The notes: generated by a model not told the origin, from the letters alone. Counted from the first letter of the stretch, positions 15,934 to 24,248 are shown. The stretch is DNA of 25,323 bases from Pelotomaculum sp. UBA1371 (GCA_002305915.1 DBRJ01000041.1:1-25323); one strand, 5' to 3'. Made by a program: numbers and translations.

Positions 15934-16635
15934 ATGCTAATACGAAAAATCATGATCCTAATGTTTCTTGTGGTTTTCTGCCTGGTTCCGGGCTGCAACG
16001 CGGCCCGCAAACCCGCCCCGTCACCCGATCCGAAACCCCTTGTGGTGCCCGAAACATCTAAAGTGGGCTTCAGCAAGGTTGATTTAAACAAGGCACCGGA
16101 TGTCGTTAAAAACATTGCCGGGGATCTGGCCAAAAGAGAAACGGCAACCTGGCTCCAGGTTAACGGAACAAGCTATATTCTGGTGGGTACCGGTGAAAAT
16201 GAAAAAGACCGCAGGGCAGAAATCACTGAGGTGATTCAGAAGATACCGGCCCAGGATTTCGTCTGGCTGGATGTCCGGGCCAGGTATGTCGGTGTCAAGG
16301 AAGACGAGCAAGACGGGCCCATAAGCGCGGTCACCCTGAACCTGAATGACCGGACCATAAGCGGCGTGGGTTTTGAAATCACCAGTACGGACTCAACTGC
16401 GCCAGAGGCTGCGCCCGCGCCAAAAGCTACACCTGCGCCAAAAGCTGCACCAACGCCTGCAGCTTCACCGGCGCCGACTCCGGCACCAGCTGCACCTGCG
16501 CCCGCAACACCGTCCCCAACTCCAACGCCAAAACCGGAGCCGAAGGCCACACCCGCACCGGATAATAATTCAGAGCCGTCCCAGAAAGACCAGAATCAAA
16601 ACAATACTCCCGCAGAAAAAAATAACCGGCCATGA
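15934..16635 (+). CDS. Lipoprotein with a Pro/Ala-rich C-terminal tail
   Basis: A 233-residue predicted lipoprotein. A signal segment ends in the lipobox-like VPGC (cysteine 21). A compact domain follows (about residues 45-150) with alternating beta-like stretches (TWLQVNGTSYILVGTGE, VWLDVRARYVGV, ISAVTLNLNDRTISGVGFEI). From about residue 155 to 210 the sequence is nearly all Pro, Ala, Thr, Ser and Lys in PAPKA/TPAP-like units, with a polar Asn/Gln-rich end. GGGGG lies 8 nt upstream of the ATG. It is 92 nt downstream of the binding-protein gene on the same strand and may share its transcript. I recognise no family. The Pro-rich tail suggests a wall-spanning spacer; its repetitive codons make it prone to length change. 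Confidence 0.8.
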   Translation: MLIRKIMILMFLVVFCLVPGCNAARKPAPSPDPKPLVVPETSKVGFSKVDLNKAPDVVKNIAGDLAKRETATWLQVNGTSYILVGTGENEKDRRAEITEVIQKIPAQDFVWLDVRARYVGVKEDEQDGPISAVTLNLNDRTISGVGFEITSTDSTAPEAAPAPKATPAPKAAPTPAASPAPTPAPAAPAPATPSPTPTPKPEPKATPAPDNNSEPSQKDQNQNNTPAEKNNRP

Positions 16636-16643
16636 AAAAGCTG

Positions 16644-16669
16644 GTGGGCGCATCTGCAAATGCGCCCAC
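16644..16669. terminator. Terminator hairpin between convergent genes
   Basis: GTGGGCGCAT (16644-16653) pairs perfectly with ATGCGCCCAC (16660-16669) around the loop CTGCAA. On the plus strand TCTTATTT follows, a weak T-tract. It lies just after the lipoprotein stop and before the convergent ysxC end, so it probably ends the plus-strand transcript and may act both ways. Confidence 0.75.
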
Positions 16670-16744
16670 TCTTATTTCCGGAAATCGTCCTTCCATGCTT
16701 GAAGCGTTATCCTTTTTTACCGGCATCCCTTGCGAATTATATGC

Positions 16745-17374
16745 TCAAGTATTAATCTTAATATTTTGTTTAACGTTTTCTTCATTGGGAATACCAGTCC
16801 ACCGGCCAATAACTTCCAGGAGTTCCTCCCGGCCCTGCCCGGTTTCAGCGGAAAAAGGCACCAGTGTTTCCCCTTCGGCCAGGGCCAGCGTCTCCCGGAC
16901 AACCTTCAGGGAACGCAGCAATTTGGAGCGGGATAGCTTGTCCGCCTTGGTGGCAACCACGGCCGCCGGTATCCCCCGGTGCTTCAACCAGCCGTACATC
17001 TGCACATCCTGGGATGTGGGCGGGTGCCGGCTGTCCACCAGCAACACAACACCCCTCAGGTTTTTCCTCGTTGACAAATAATCCTCCACCATCTTCCGCC
17101 AGCTTTCCCTCTCTCCGGCGGATACTTTGGCATATCCGTAGCCGGGCAGGTCCACCAACCGGAAGACGCCGTTAATCAGGAAAAAATTAATCAGACGGGT
17201 ACGGCCGGGAGTCTTGCTGGTGCGGGCCAAGCTCTTTCTTACAGCAAGCCTGTTCAAAAGAGATGATTTCCCGACATTAGAACGCCCGGCCAGGGCAACT
17301 TCCGGAAGCTCCCCGGCCGGGTAGTCTGACTTGCGGACTGCACTGGTAACAAATTCGGCACAACTAATTTTCAT
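16745..17374 (-). CDS. ysxC: Ribosome biogenesis GTPase YsxC/EngB
   Basis: Essential GTPase needed for assembly of the large ribosomal subunit. The 209-residue product shows the G1 motif GRSNVGKS (residues 30-37), the switch I region TSKTPGRTRLINFF, G3 DLPGYGYAKV, G4 TKADKL and G5 FSAETG, all intact. Its ATG overlaps the lon stop in an ATGA arrangement, so it is translationally coupled to lon. The lonB-lonA-ysxC order is the same as in B. subtilis. The C-terminal tail (EENVKQNIKINT) is slightly extended and polar. Confidence 0.97.
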   Translation of the reverse strand: MKISCAEFVTSAVRKSDYPAGELPEVALAGRSNVGKSSLLNRLAVRKSLARTSKTPGRTRLINFFLINGVFRLVDLPGYGYAKVSAGERESWRKMVEDYLSTRKNLRGVVLLVDSRHPPTSQDVQMYGWLKHRGIPAAVVATKADKLSRSKLLRSLKVVRETLALAEGETLVPFSAETGQGREELLEVIGRWTGIPNEENVKQNIKINT

Positions 17375-19791
17375 GAAGGGATCTGGGCTCCTCCTTCGTT
17401 ATGCGCTACTGGATGCTGATACGCCGGGGGCTGGGGAACCACCGGAGAAGTCCCTGTAACATCTTCAGGCACAAATTCCTTCTCGGCGAGGGCTGCTTCC
17501 AACACCTGGTCCATATGCTCAACAAGAATAAAATTCAGCTTGTCTTTAACTTTCTTGGGGATTTCGTCCAGGTCCTTTTTATTATCCTTGGGTAAAACCA
17601 GTGTTTTTATACCTGCTCTGTGGGCAGCAAGGACCTTTTCCTTGATTCCGCCCACCGGCAGAACCCTGCCCCTCAGGGTTATTTCACCGGTCATGGCCAC
17701 ATCGTGCCGTACCTTTTGCCCTGTTACAGCCGAAGCCAGGGCGGTGGCCATGGTAATGCCCGCCGAGGGACCGTCCTTGGGAATGGCGCCCTCCGGGATG
17801 TGAATATGAATATCCTGTTTATCATAAAGCTCTTCGTCAATGGATAACTCGGCGGCACGGCTGCGGATGTAGCTGTAGCCGGCCTGGGCAGATTCCTTCA
17901 TCACGTCGCCAAGTTTTCCGGTCAACGTAAGCCGGCCGCTCCCCTTGTAAATTGAAACTTCAATTGCCAGGGTATCCCCACCGACCTCCGTCCAGGCAAG
18001 CCCCGTGGCCACACCCACCTGGTCGTCCTGCTCCGCTACACCATAGCGGAAGCGCGGGGTGCCAAGGTATTGATTCAGATTCAGAGGTGTAACCTGGACC
18101 TTGCTCACTTTGTCAGAAACAACCTGCCGCGCGGTCTTACGGCAAATGGTTGCAATTTGTCTCTCCAGGTTCCGCACACCGGACTCCCGGGTATACTCCC
18201 GGATAATCTTGCGGACCGTGTTTTCCGTCATCCTCAGCATACCCTTGCTCAAACCGTGCTCCTTAATTTGCTTGGGCAGCAGGTGACGCATGGCAATCTG
18301 GACCTTTTCCTCTTCCGTGTAGCCGGACAAATAAATAATCTCCATCCGGTCCTGCAGCGGCCGGGGAATATTGTGCTGAAGGTTGGCCGTAGTAATAAAC
18401 ATCACGTTGGACAGATCAAAGGGCGCCTCGATGTAGTGATCACTGAAGGTATTGTTCTGCTCGGGATCCAACACCTCCAGCAGGGCTGCGGAGGGGTCGC
18501 CCCGAAAATCCATACTCATTTTATCGATCTCATCCAGCAGAAAAACAGGGTTTTTGGAACCGGCCTGACGAATACCCTGAATAATCCTGCCCGGCATGGC
18601 ACCCACATAAGTGCGGCGGTGGCCCCTGATTTCAGCCTCATCACGCACACCACCCAGGGACATACGGATAAATTTGCGCTCCAGGGCCCGGGCAATAGAA
18701 CGGCCCAGGGATGTTTTACCGACACCGGGCGGCCCGACAAAACAAATAATGGGTCCCTTCATTTTCTTGGCCAGTTTGCGGATGGCTAGGTATTCAAGGA
18801 TCCGTTCTTTAACTGTTTTCAAGCCGTAGTGGTCCTCATCGAGGATGGCTTCCGCCATTTTAATATCCAGGCGGTCACGGGTACCCTTGTTCCAGGGCAG
18901 AGCCAAAAGCCAGTCCAGGTAATTGCGCACCACCGCCGCCTCGGCAGCCATCGGCGGCATCTTTTCCAGACGCTCCACTTCTTTCAGCGCCTTATCCTCT
19001 ACCTCTTTCGGCAGCTTGGCTTCGGCAATTTTTTCACGCAGTTCCTCGCTCTCGGCCATACGTTCGTCTTTTTCACCCAGTTCGCGCTGGATAGCCTTCA
19101 TCTGTTCGCGCAAATAATATTCCTTTTGGGTCTTTTCCATCTGTTTGCGCACGCGGATGTTGATTTTACGCTCCAGTTCAACGATTTCCAGCTCTTTTGC
19201 GACAAGAGCACATAGTTTTTCCAGCCTCTGAACGATGTTGACCGCCTCAAGGACATTCTGTTTATCATCTATGCGCAGCGCAAGGTGGGAAGCAATGATG
19301 TCCGCAAGCCTTCCGGGCTCTTCCAGGTTCACTACCGAAACAACTGTTTCAGGGGGTATGCGCTTGGACAGTTTGACATACTGCTCAAACTGATAAACCA
19401 GGCTGCGCATCAGCGCTTCAATCTCGCTGTTCTTTTCAAAAACCTCGGAGTACTGGTCCACTTCCACCTGGAAGAAGGGCTCATCCGCAAGAAAACGGCG
19501 GATCCTGGCCCTGGAGATACCTTCCACCAAAACCCGGATGGTACCCCCGGGCAGCTTTAAAAGCTGCTTGACTTCGGCCACCGTACCTATCTGATAAATA
19601 TCATCCACACCTGGGTCATCCGTCTGGGCTTCCCTCTGGGTAGCCAGAAAGATGATCCGGTCCTGGATCATTGCCTCCTCTATGGCCTGCACTGATTTTT
19701 CGCGCCCTACATCGAGGTGAATCACCATATAAGGGAAAACCAGAATACCCCGCAAAGGTAGTAAAGGCAAGAATTTTACTTCGGATTTCAC
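17371..19791 (-). CDS. lon: ATP-dependent protease Lon (LonA)
   Basis: Hexameric AAA+ serine protease that degrades misfolded and regulatory proteins in the cytoplasm. The 806-residue product has the N-terminal LAN domain (PLLPLRGILVFPYMVIHLDVGREKS in two blocks), a coiled-coil middle (about 190-270), the Walker A GPPGVGKTS, the Walker B FLLDEIDKM, and the protease domain with the catalytic dyad Ser676 (PKDGPSAG) and Lys719 (GGIKEK). All catalytic residues are present. The start is a GTG at 19789-19791 with AAGGAGG 7 nt upstream. The tail after about residue 775 is Pro-rich and variable. It lies 193 nt after lonB with a hairpin in the gap, so it may have its own promoter; I found no convincing one and no CIRCE element. 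Confidence 0.98.
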   Translation of the reverse strand: MKSEVKFLPLLPLRGILVFPYMVIHLDVGREKSVQAIEEAMIQDRIIFLATQREAQTDDPGVDDIYQIGTVAEVKQLLKLPGGTIRVLVEGISRARIRRFLADEPFFQVEVDQYSEVFEKNSEIEALMRSLVYQFEQYVKLSKRIPPETVVSVVNLEEPGRLADIIASHLALRIDDKQNVLEAVNIVQRLEKLCALVAKELEIVELERKINIRVRKQMEKTQKEYYLREQMKAIQRELGEKDERMAESEELREKIAEAKLPKEVEDKALKEVERLEKMPPMAAEAAVVRNYLDWLLALPWNKGTRDRLDIKMAEAILDEDHYGLKTVKERILEYLAIRKLAKKMKGPIICFVGPPGVGKTSLGRSIARALERKFIRMSLGGVRDEAEIRGHRRTYVGAMPGRIIQGIRQAGSKNPVFLLDEIDKMSMDFRGDPSAALLEVLDPEQNNTFSDHYIEAPFDLSNVMFITTANLQHNIPRPLQDRMEIIYLSGYTEEEKVQIAMRHLLPKQIKEHGLSKGMLRMTENTVRKIIREYTRESGVRNLERQIATICRKTARQVVSDKVSKVQVTPLNLNQYLGTPRFRYGVAEQDDQVGVATGLAWTEVGGDTLAIEVSIYKGSGRLTLTGKLGDVMKESAQAGYSYIRSRAAELSIDEELYDKQDIHIHIPEGAIPKDGPSAGITMATALASAVTGQKVRHDVAMTGEITLRGRVLPVGGIKEKVLAAHRAGIKTLVLPKDNKKDLDEIPKKVKDKLNFILVEHMDQVLEAALAEKEFVPEDVTGTSPVVPQPPAYQHPVAHNEGGAQIPS

Positions 19792-19916
19792 AGCTGCACC
19801 TCCTTCTCAAAAACTTGTTTCTAATAATTGTATATTTTCAAGCGCAAGGTTACGCTTATATTCTATCATAAAAGTTAGAAATCCGGCTATAGCAATAATT
19901 ACTACGAATACTGCGA

Positions 19917-19938
19917 AACCCGGCTTTTAGGCCGGGTT
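19917..19938 (-). terminator. GC-rich hairpin after lonB, weak terminator or attenuator
   Basis: AACCCGGC (19917-19924) pairs perfectly with GCCGGGTT (19931-19938) around TTTTAG. On the minus strand it lies 47 nt after the lonB stop. Only three T residues follow the stem before GC bases, so termination may be partial, letting some lonB transcripts continue into lon. Confidence 0.5.
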
Positions 19939-19984
19939 CCGGGGAGATTTGAAGTTACTGGTCAGCTAATGTCATTTTTCGCAA

Positions 19985-21709
19985 TTATTTGGATAGCGGC
20001 TGTCCGGCTCCAAAAACCGAGGCGCTCAGCACCTCCAGCGGCAGCGAAGGACTGTGCTCTTTCTTCTTTTCCGCAGGCGGCGGGCAGACGAGGGCCGCAC
20101 GGAATACCTCTTCCAGGCGCTCCACCGGAATTACTTCAATGCCTTCAAGGGTTTTCAAGAGTTCCTGATCGTTTTCAATTGGAATAATGACCTTTCTGGC
20201 ACCGGCCTGCCGGGCGGCCTCCACTTTGGCTACAATACCCCCAACCGGCTTGATCAGGCCGCGGATGGAAACTTCCCCGGTCATAGCTACCCTGTTATCA
20301 ACAGGCAACCCCATAATCGCCGAGTAAACCGCCGTGGCAACGGTCACCCCTGCAGAAGGGCCGTCCGTTGGCGCCCCCCCCGGAAAATTGACGTGAATGT
20401 CATAATCCCTGAGGTCCACCTCCATGGTCCGGCGGAGCACAGTGAGAACATTTTCCACAGAACTGCGGGCCATACTTTTCCGGCGCACGGTCCGGCCGCT
20501 CCCCCCAATCTCCTCTTCTTCCACCATCCCTGTGACTGTTAGCTTTCCCTGCCCGCGCAGTGCAGGTATGACGTTGCATTCAACCTCCAGCACCATGCCC
20601 ATGTTAGGCCCGTAAACGGCAAGACCGTTGACCAGACCCACCTGGGGACGGGACGGTACTTTTTTCTCCGGCCTGGGTGAATATTGGCCGCTGTTGATAA
20701 CCCATTCAATATCGGTTTTGCGAACCTCGTCCCTGCCTTCGGTAATGGCAATCCCTGCAGAGATTTGAATAATATTAACTGCTTCTCGCCCATTTGTGGC
20801 GTACTTTTTAATAACCTCCAGGGCTCCTTCCTGAAGAGGTATACCTACTTTCCCGGCTGCGTTTGCTGCTATTATTTCAATCTCGTCAGGCTGGAGCTGC
20901 CGGAAGAATATTTCCAGACAACGGGAGCGAATGGCCGGGGCTATATGTTCAGCCCCCCGGGTTGTAGCACCCACCATGCGAAAGTCTGCCGGCAACCCGT
21001 TTTGAAAAATATCGTGAATATGAGAAGGGATGTTGTTGTCCTCGGAGTTGTAATAAGCGCTCTCCAGGGTAACCTTGCGGTCCTCCATCACCTTCAAAAG
21101 TTTGTTCATCTGGATCGGGTGCAGTTCCCCTATTTCATCAATAAAAAGCAGCCCGCCGTGGGCCTTGGTGACCGCGCCGGGTTTGGGCTGGGGAATACCG
21201 GCTATGCCCATGGGCCCCGCCCCCTGGTATATGGGGTCGTGCACAGAACCAATCAGCGGGTCGGCAATATTACGCTCGTCAAAGCGCGCCGTGGTTGCAT
21301 CCAGTTCAATAAATTTGGCGTCTTCCTTAAAAGGGGATAAGGGGTTGTTTTTGGCCTCCTCCAGCACCAGTCTTGCCGCGGCAGTTTTCCCCACACCGGG
21401 GGGACCATAAATAATCACGTGCTGGGGATTGGGTCCGCAAAGGGCGGCCCGCAGGGACTTAATCCCTTCAGCCTGGCCGATAATTTCCTTAAAACAGGTG
21501 GGACGCGTTTTTTCAGAAAGCGGCTCGGTCAAGGAAATGGAACGCAACCTCTGTAGTTTTTCCATTTCCTTTCTGGATTCCTTTTCTACAACTAATTTGT
21601 TTCCCTGCTGCGCTTTGAGCAGATTCCAGAAATAAAGTCCGATAACCACAGCAAAGAAAACCTGAATAAAAGTCAGAATGCCTCCAAAACCGGATGGGAA
21701 TTCTCCCAC
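19985..21709 (-). CDS. lonB: ATP-dependent protease LonB
   Basis: Second Lon-family protease, of the membrane-anchored LonB type known from B. subtilis, where it is expressed in the forespore. The product (about 574 residues) begins with a membrane segment (GGILTFIQVFFAVVIGLYFWNLLK), followed by an AAA+ module with Walker A YGPPGVGKTAAA and Walker B LLFIDEIGEL, then the Lon protease domain with the dyad Ser452 (PTDGPSAG) and Lys495 (GGIVAK). I chose the GTG at 21707-21709 because GAGGTGA lies 5 nt upstream and the product then starts as in other LonB proteins; an ATG ten codons earlier has no ribosome site. The C-terminal 30 residues are variable. Confidence 0.96.
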   Translation of the reverse strand: MGEFPSGFGGILTFIQVFFAVVIGLYFWNLLKAQQGNKLVVEKESRKEMEKLQRLRSISLTEPLSEKTRPTCFKEIIGQAEGIKSLRAALCGPNPQHVIIYGPPGVGKTAAARLVLEEAKNNPLSPFKEDAKFIELDATTARFDERNIADPLIGSVHDPIYQGAGPMGIAGIPQPKPGAVTKAHGGLLFIDEIGELHPIQMNKLLKVMEDRKVTLESAYYNSEDNNIPSHIHDIFQNGLPADFRMVGATTRGAEHIAPAIRSRCLEIFFRQLQPDEIEIIAANAAGKVGIPLQEGALEVIKKYATNGREAVNIIQISAGIAITEGRDEVRKTDIEWVINSGQYSPRPEKKVPSRPQVGLVNGLAVYGPNMGMVLEVECNVIPALRGQGKLTVTGMVEEEEIGGSGRTVRRKSMARSSVENVLTVLRRTMEVDLRDYDIHVNFPGGAPTDGPSAGVTVATAVYSAIMGLPVDNRVAMTGEVSIRGLIKPVGGIVAKVEAARQAGARKVIIPIENDQELLKTLEGIEVIPVERLEEVFRAALVCPPPAEKKKEHSPSLPLEVLSASVFGAGQPLSK

Positions 21710-21834
21710 TTTTATCACCTCGTGATAAAGATTCTTCATTTAGTATTGCTAAGTTTTACAAATTTTAACCCGGTTTAGAGAGAAACGACATATATTTATG
21801 AAATAGGCAGAAATCGAGCAATATATTCATAATA

Positions 21835-21863
21835 TTGACATAATTCGAAAAAACTATTATAAT
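21835..21863 (+). promoter_or_regulatory. Full-consensus sigma-A promoter of the acetate transporter gene
   Basis: TTGACA (21835-21840) and TATAAT (21858-21863) are both perfect and separated by exactly 17 nt. Transcription would start near 21870, giving a leader of about 95 nt. The surrounding region is strongly AT-rich. It is divergent from lonB. Confidence 0.9.
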
Positions 21864-21905
21864 CTAGCAGGACCATTATTTCTTATTTTTATCGGGGGAG
21901 GTGAA

Positions 21906-21941
21906 TTGGCAGTTACTGATTCGTTGATTAGATTAGATTAG
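21906..21941 (+). CDS. Possible 11-residue leader peptide before the transporter gene
   Basis: The leader holds GGAGGTGA (21897-21904), a full match to the 16S anti-SD, 60 nt before the transporter start and so not serving it. Just after it, TTG at 21906 opens a frame of 11 codons (MAVTDSLIRLD) ending in TAG. Spacing from GGAGG to the TTG is only 4 nt, and an overlapping GTG at 21901 would give an 8-codon frame instead. Translation is unproven; an unused SD could also bind 30S subunits as a standby site. Confidence 0.3.
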   Translation: MAVTDSLIRLD

Positions 21942-21945
21942 ATTA
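21926..21945 (+). repeat. Four tandem GATTA units in the transporter leader
   Basis: The pentamer GATTA is repeated four times without error, between the internal SD and the true ribosome site of the transporter gene. Short tandem arrays of this kind can gain or lose units by slippage, which would alter the leader spacing. Every frame through the array soon meets TAG. Confidence 0.85.
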
Positions 21946-21963
21946 TTCATTGGGGGTGTATTT

Positions 21964-22557
21964 GTGGCGGATAATAAGGTATACGAAATTAAAGAGTCAG
22001 CTATTTCTGATCCGGGACCCCTTGGTTTGGCTTGTTTTGCCCTGACCACCTTTTGCCTCAGCATGGTCAATGCCGGGCTGGTTGTAGCAGAGTCCGTGGC
22101 CGTGGTCATTGCCCTGGCGCTGGTTTACGGAGGAACCGTACAAGTGCTGGCAGGCATGTGGGAATTCAAGAAAAATAATGTCTTTGGAGCCACGGCTTTT
22201 TCCTCTTATGGTGGCTTTTGGGTATCTTTTGGCTTATTTGAACTGCTTGCCGTACAGAAAGTGTGGGTCGTACCACCGCAGGGCGTCTGGCTGTTTCTTC
22301 TCGCCTGGACTATTTTTACCGCTTACATGTGGATTGGAAGTTTTGGAACCAATAAAGCTCTTGTAGTAACATTTACTTTATTGCTCTTGGCCTTTATCCT
22401 TTTGACTATCGGGGCGGCCGGAAATCATGCGGCCCATACCTGGGGCGGGTATGTCGGCATTGTAACAGCTTTTGCAGCCTGGTATACCTCAGCCGCAGGA
22501 ATTTTCAATACTGTCTTCGGACGGGTCGTTCTGCCGGTTGGACCCTGTAAAAAATAA
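21964..22557 (+). CDS. satP: Acetate uptake transporter family protein (GPR1/FUN34/YaaH)
   Basis: Membrane transporter of the AceTr family, which moves acetate and succinate, usually with protons. The 197-residue product has six hydrophobic segments. It begins with a version of the family motif NPAPLGL (here DPGPLGL, residues 17-23), followed by FALTTFCLSMVNAG. Further family stretches are YGGTVQVLAGMWEFKKNNVFGATAFSSYGGFW (in blocks) and AAWYTSAAGI. The start is a GTG at 21964 with GGGGGTG 5 nt upstream. It is a single-gene transcript between a consensus promoter and a strong terminator, divergent from lonB. In an acetate-producing anaerobe it could serve export as well as uptake; direction cannot be read from sequence. 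Confidence 0.92.
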   Translation: MADNKVYEIKESAISDPGPLGLACFALTTFCLSMVNAGLVVAESVAVVIALALVYGGTVQVLAGMWEFKKNNVFGATAFSSYGGFWVSFGLFELLAVQKVWVVPPQGVWLFLLAWTIFTAYMWIGSFGTNKALVVTFTLLLLAFILLTIGAAGNHAAHTWGGYVGIVTAFAAWYTSAAGIFNTVFGRVVLPVGPCKK

Positions 22558-22694
22558 TAAAAAGATATTATAATTGCGTATTGAGTCTTAAAATGGTCCT
22601 GATTGTTCTTCGTCTGAAAGCAAAAACGCTTTTTGAGTTACTTGTAGATTAAAGCAAATAACGTTTGATTCAATAAATATCAAGTGAGAATATC

Positions 22695-22734
22695 AAGGGC
22701 AGACACAGGTGGTTTCACAGTGTCTGCCCTTTTT
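22695..22734 (+). terminator. Strong rho-independent terminator after the transporter gene
   Basis: AAGGGCAGACAC (22695-22706) pairs perfectly with GTGTCTGCCCTT (22720-22731) around a 13-nt loop, and the T-run 22730-22734 follows. It lies 137 nt after the transporter stop. The intervening 22558-22694 is AT-rich with one small GC-poor hairpin (about 22617-22634) and no gene. Confidence 0.92.
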
Positions 22735-22794
22735 AGCGTTAGCTGTCCTATTGCAGCATGGCCGGGTTAAAGCCGGTCGGCCGGCTGGCGCCGA

Positions 22795-23532
22795 TCAGTG
22801 CGCCAACAAGTTAATATGCCGTATAACGAGCGCGATGGCGGCAGCAGGGAAGACCGTCAAGACCACATAGTCGGCGCGGCTGAACTCCAGCCGCCGCAGG
22901 TAAGTGCGCCGGGGGTAGACTCTGAAGCCGCGGGCTTCCATGGACACCGCCAGTCGCTGGGCTTTGAGCATAGCCCCGTAAATCACCGGAAACAACAAGC
23001 GGCTGTACATGGTAATTTTTTGTCCCCAGGGCACCTTCTTCAGATCTACCCCCCGCAGTTGGACCGCCGTCACCACATTGACCAGCTCGTCCCGGAAAAC
23101 CGGCAAAAAACGGAGGGCGATGGAAACCATGAAGGCCAGTTCATAGGGCACTTTCCACTGCACCAGGCCCAGGATGAAATCCCTGGCGTTAAAAGTGGCC
23201 AGCAGCATGGCGGCGGCGGTAACCACCACAATGCGCAAAACCACGCCAGCCCCCGTCAGCAGCCCCCCGGTGGTTACCAGAGGAACCGGCCCCACGGCCA
23301 GCAGCACACAGCCCGACGGCGCAAAGAGGCACTGGATCACAAAAAGAAACACCATCAGAGACAGGAACGGTTTCAGGTAGGACCCTATGGCACCCAGATC
23401 AAAACGGAAGATCAGCAGCATCGCCACTGTCACCGCCAGCAGCAACAGCAGCCTGCCAGGGGTATTATAGAGCAGGGCCAGGCCCGAAAGGCAAAGGACC
23501 ATTACCATTTTGGTGCGGGGGTCAAGCTTCAT
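22795..23532 (-). CDS. ecfT: ECF transporter transmembrane subunit EcfT (CbiQ family)
   Basis: Membrane coupling subunit of an energy-coupling-factor transporter, linking the two ATPases to a substrate-binding S component for vitamins or metal ions. The 245-residue product starts with the family motif LDPRTKM, has about five hydrophobic segments, and carries the two cytoplasmic coupling helices with QLRGVD and EARGFR; the first has Leu where Ala is usual. It overlaps the upstream ATPase gene by 11 nt, so it is translationally coupled. It is the last gene of the module here; the sequence after its stop (22735-22794) shows no clear minus-strand terminator. Substrate unknown. Confidence 0.95.
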   Translation of the reverse strand: MKLDPRTKMVMVLCLSGLALLYNTPGRLLLLLAVTVAMLLIFRFDLGAIGSYLKPFLSLMVFLFVIQCLFAPSGCVLLAVGPVPLVTTGGLLTGAGVVLRIVVVTAAAMLLATFNARDFILGLVQWKVPYELAFMVSIALRFLPVFRDELVNVVTAVQLRGVDLKKVPWGQKITMYSRLLFPVIYGAMLKAQRLAVSMEARGFRVYPRRTYLRRLEFSRADYVVLTVFPAAAIALVIRHINLLAH

Positions 23533-24214
23533 CGGCGGCCTTTCCCTTCCGCCCGCTGTCTTCTATGACGCGGCCGTTCTCCAGAATAACAACCCGTTCC
23601 GCCACCCTGTCCACAAAGGCCGTGTCGTGGCTAACCAGGACCATGCCCCGGCCCGAGCGGGAAATCTTTTTCAAATAATCCTCCAACAGTCTTTTGCGGT
23701 AAGCGTCCAAGCCCACGGTGGGCTCGTCCAGAACCAGGAATAAAGGTTCATTGGCCAGCACGGCGGCTATGGCCAGGCGCTGTTTTTCACCCTGGCTCAG
23801 GTGCAGGGGGAAAACACCACCATAATCCTTCAGCTCAAAATAATCCAGGTAGAAGGCTACCCTCTCCTCCACAGTTTCCCGCTGACAGCCCCGGTTGGCC
23901 AGACCAAAGCCCACTTCTTCGGCCACGGTGCCGCAAAAAAGCTGCAGGTCCGGATTTTGAAAAACATAGCCCACGCGGCGCCCGATTTCCCCCAGCGAAT
24001 ATTCAACCAGGGGACGTCCGTCCAGCCGGATTTCCCCACAGGCCGGCCGCAGGACACCGATCATCAGCTTGGTCAGGGTAGTCTTGCCGCTGCCGTTCGG
24101 CCCCACCAAAGCCGTTATCACAGCCTGGTCAAAATGCAGGTCGATCTCTGTGAGCACAGGCTTGTCGTGCCTGGGAAATGTAAAAGAAACATGGTCTATT
24201 TCTAAAAAAGACAT
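23522..24214 (-). CDS. ecfA: ECF transporter ATPase (second ATPase gene)
   Basis: ABC ATPase that pairs with the other ATPase to energise EcfT. The 230-residue product has the Walker A GPNGSGKTT (residues 38-46), the Q-loop FQNPDLQLF, the signature LSQGEKQR, the Walker B LFLVLDEP, the D-loop GLDA and the switch histidine SHD. All are intact. The start is the ATG at 24212-24214. The bases directly before it read TAATG; that TAA closes a short frame (24216-24261) whose likely origin is the old end of the upstream ATPase gene. Its own ribosome site is poor (GGGAGAAAAGG region), which fits a gene that evolved to be translated by coupling. Confidence 0.95.
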   Translation of the reverse strand: MSFLEIDHVSFTFPRHDKPVLTEIDLHFDQAVITALVGPNGSGKTTLTKLMIGVLRPACGEIRLDGRPLVEYSLGEIGRRVGYVFQNPDLQLFCGTVAEEVGFGLANRGCQRETVEERVAFYLDYFELKDYGGVFPLHLSQGEKQRLAIAAVLANEPLFLVLDEPTVGLDAYRKRLLEDYLKKISRSGRGMVLVSHDTAFVDRVAERVVILENGRVIEDSGRKGKAADEA

Positions 24215-24248
24215 TACCTTTTCTCCCTGCCATTAAGAATTTTCGGCT

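Noticed and set aside
19792..19984. CIRCE or other heat-shock operator before lon
   Set aside because: No TTAGCACTC/GAGTGCTAA repeat or similar operator is visible; only the hairpin at 19917-19938 stands out.
21761..21770. GGTTAAAATT before lonB as a sigma-F -10 element
   Set aside because: It fits the -10 pattern, and B. subtilis lonB is known to be forespore-expressed, but no acceptable -35 lies at the right distance.
22565..22734. Separate small RNA between the acetate transporter and its terminator
   Set aside because: A TATAAT is seen at 22569-22574, but no -35 is present at the right distance; a long 3' UTR explains the region more simply.
22798..23568. Plus-strand open frame of 256 codons opposite ecfT
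   Set aside because: It is rich in Gln, His and Arg, typical of the complement of a GC-rich membrane protein gene, and ecfT on the other strand is unmistakable.
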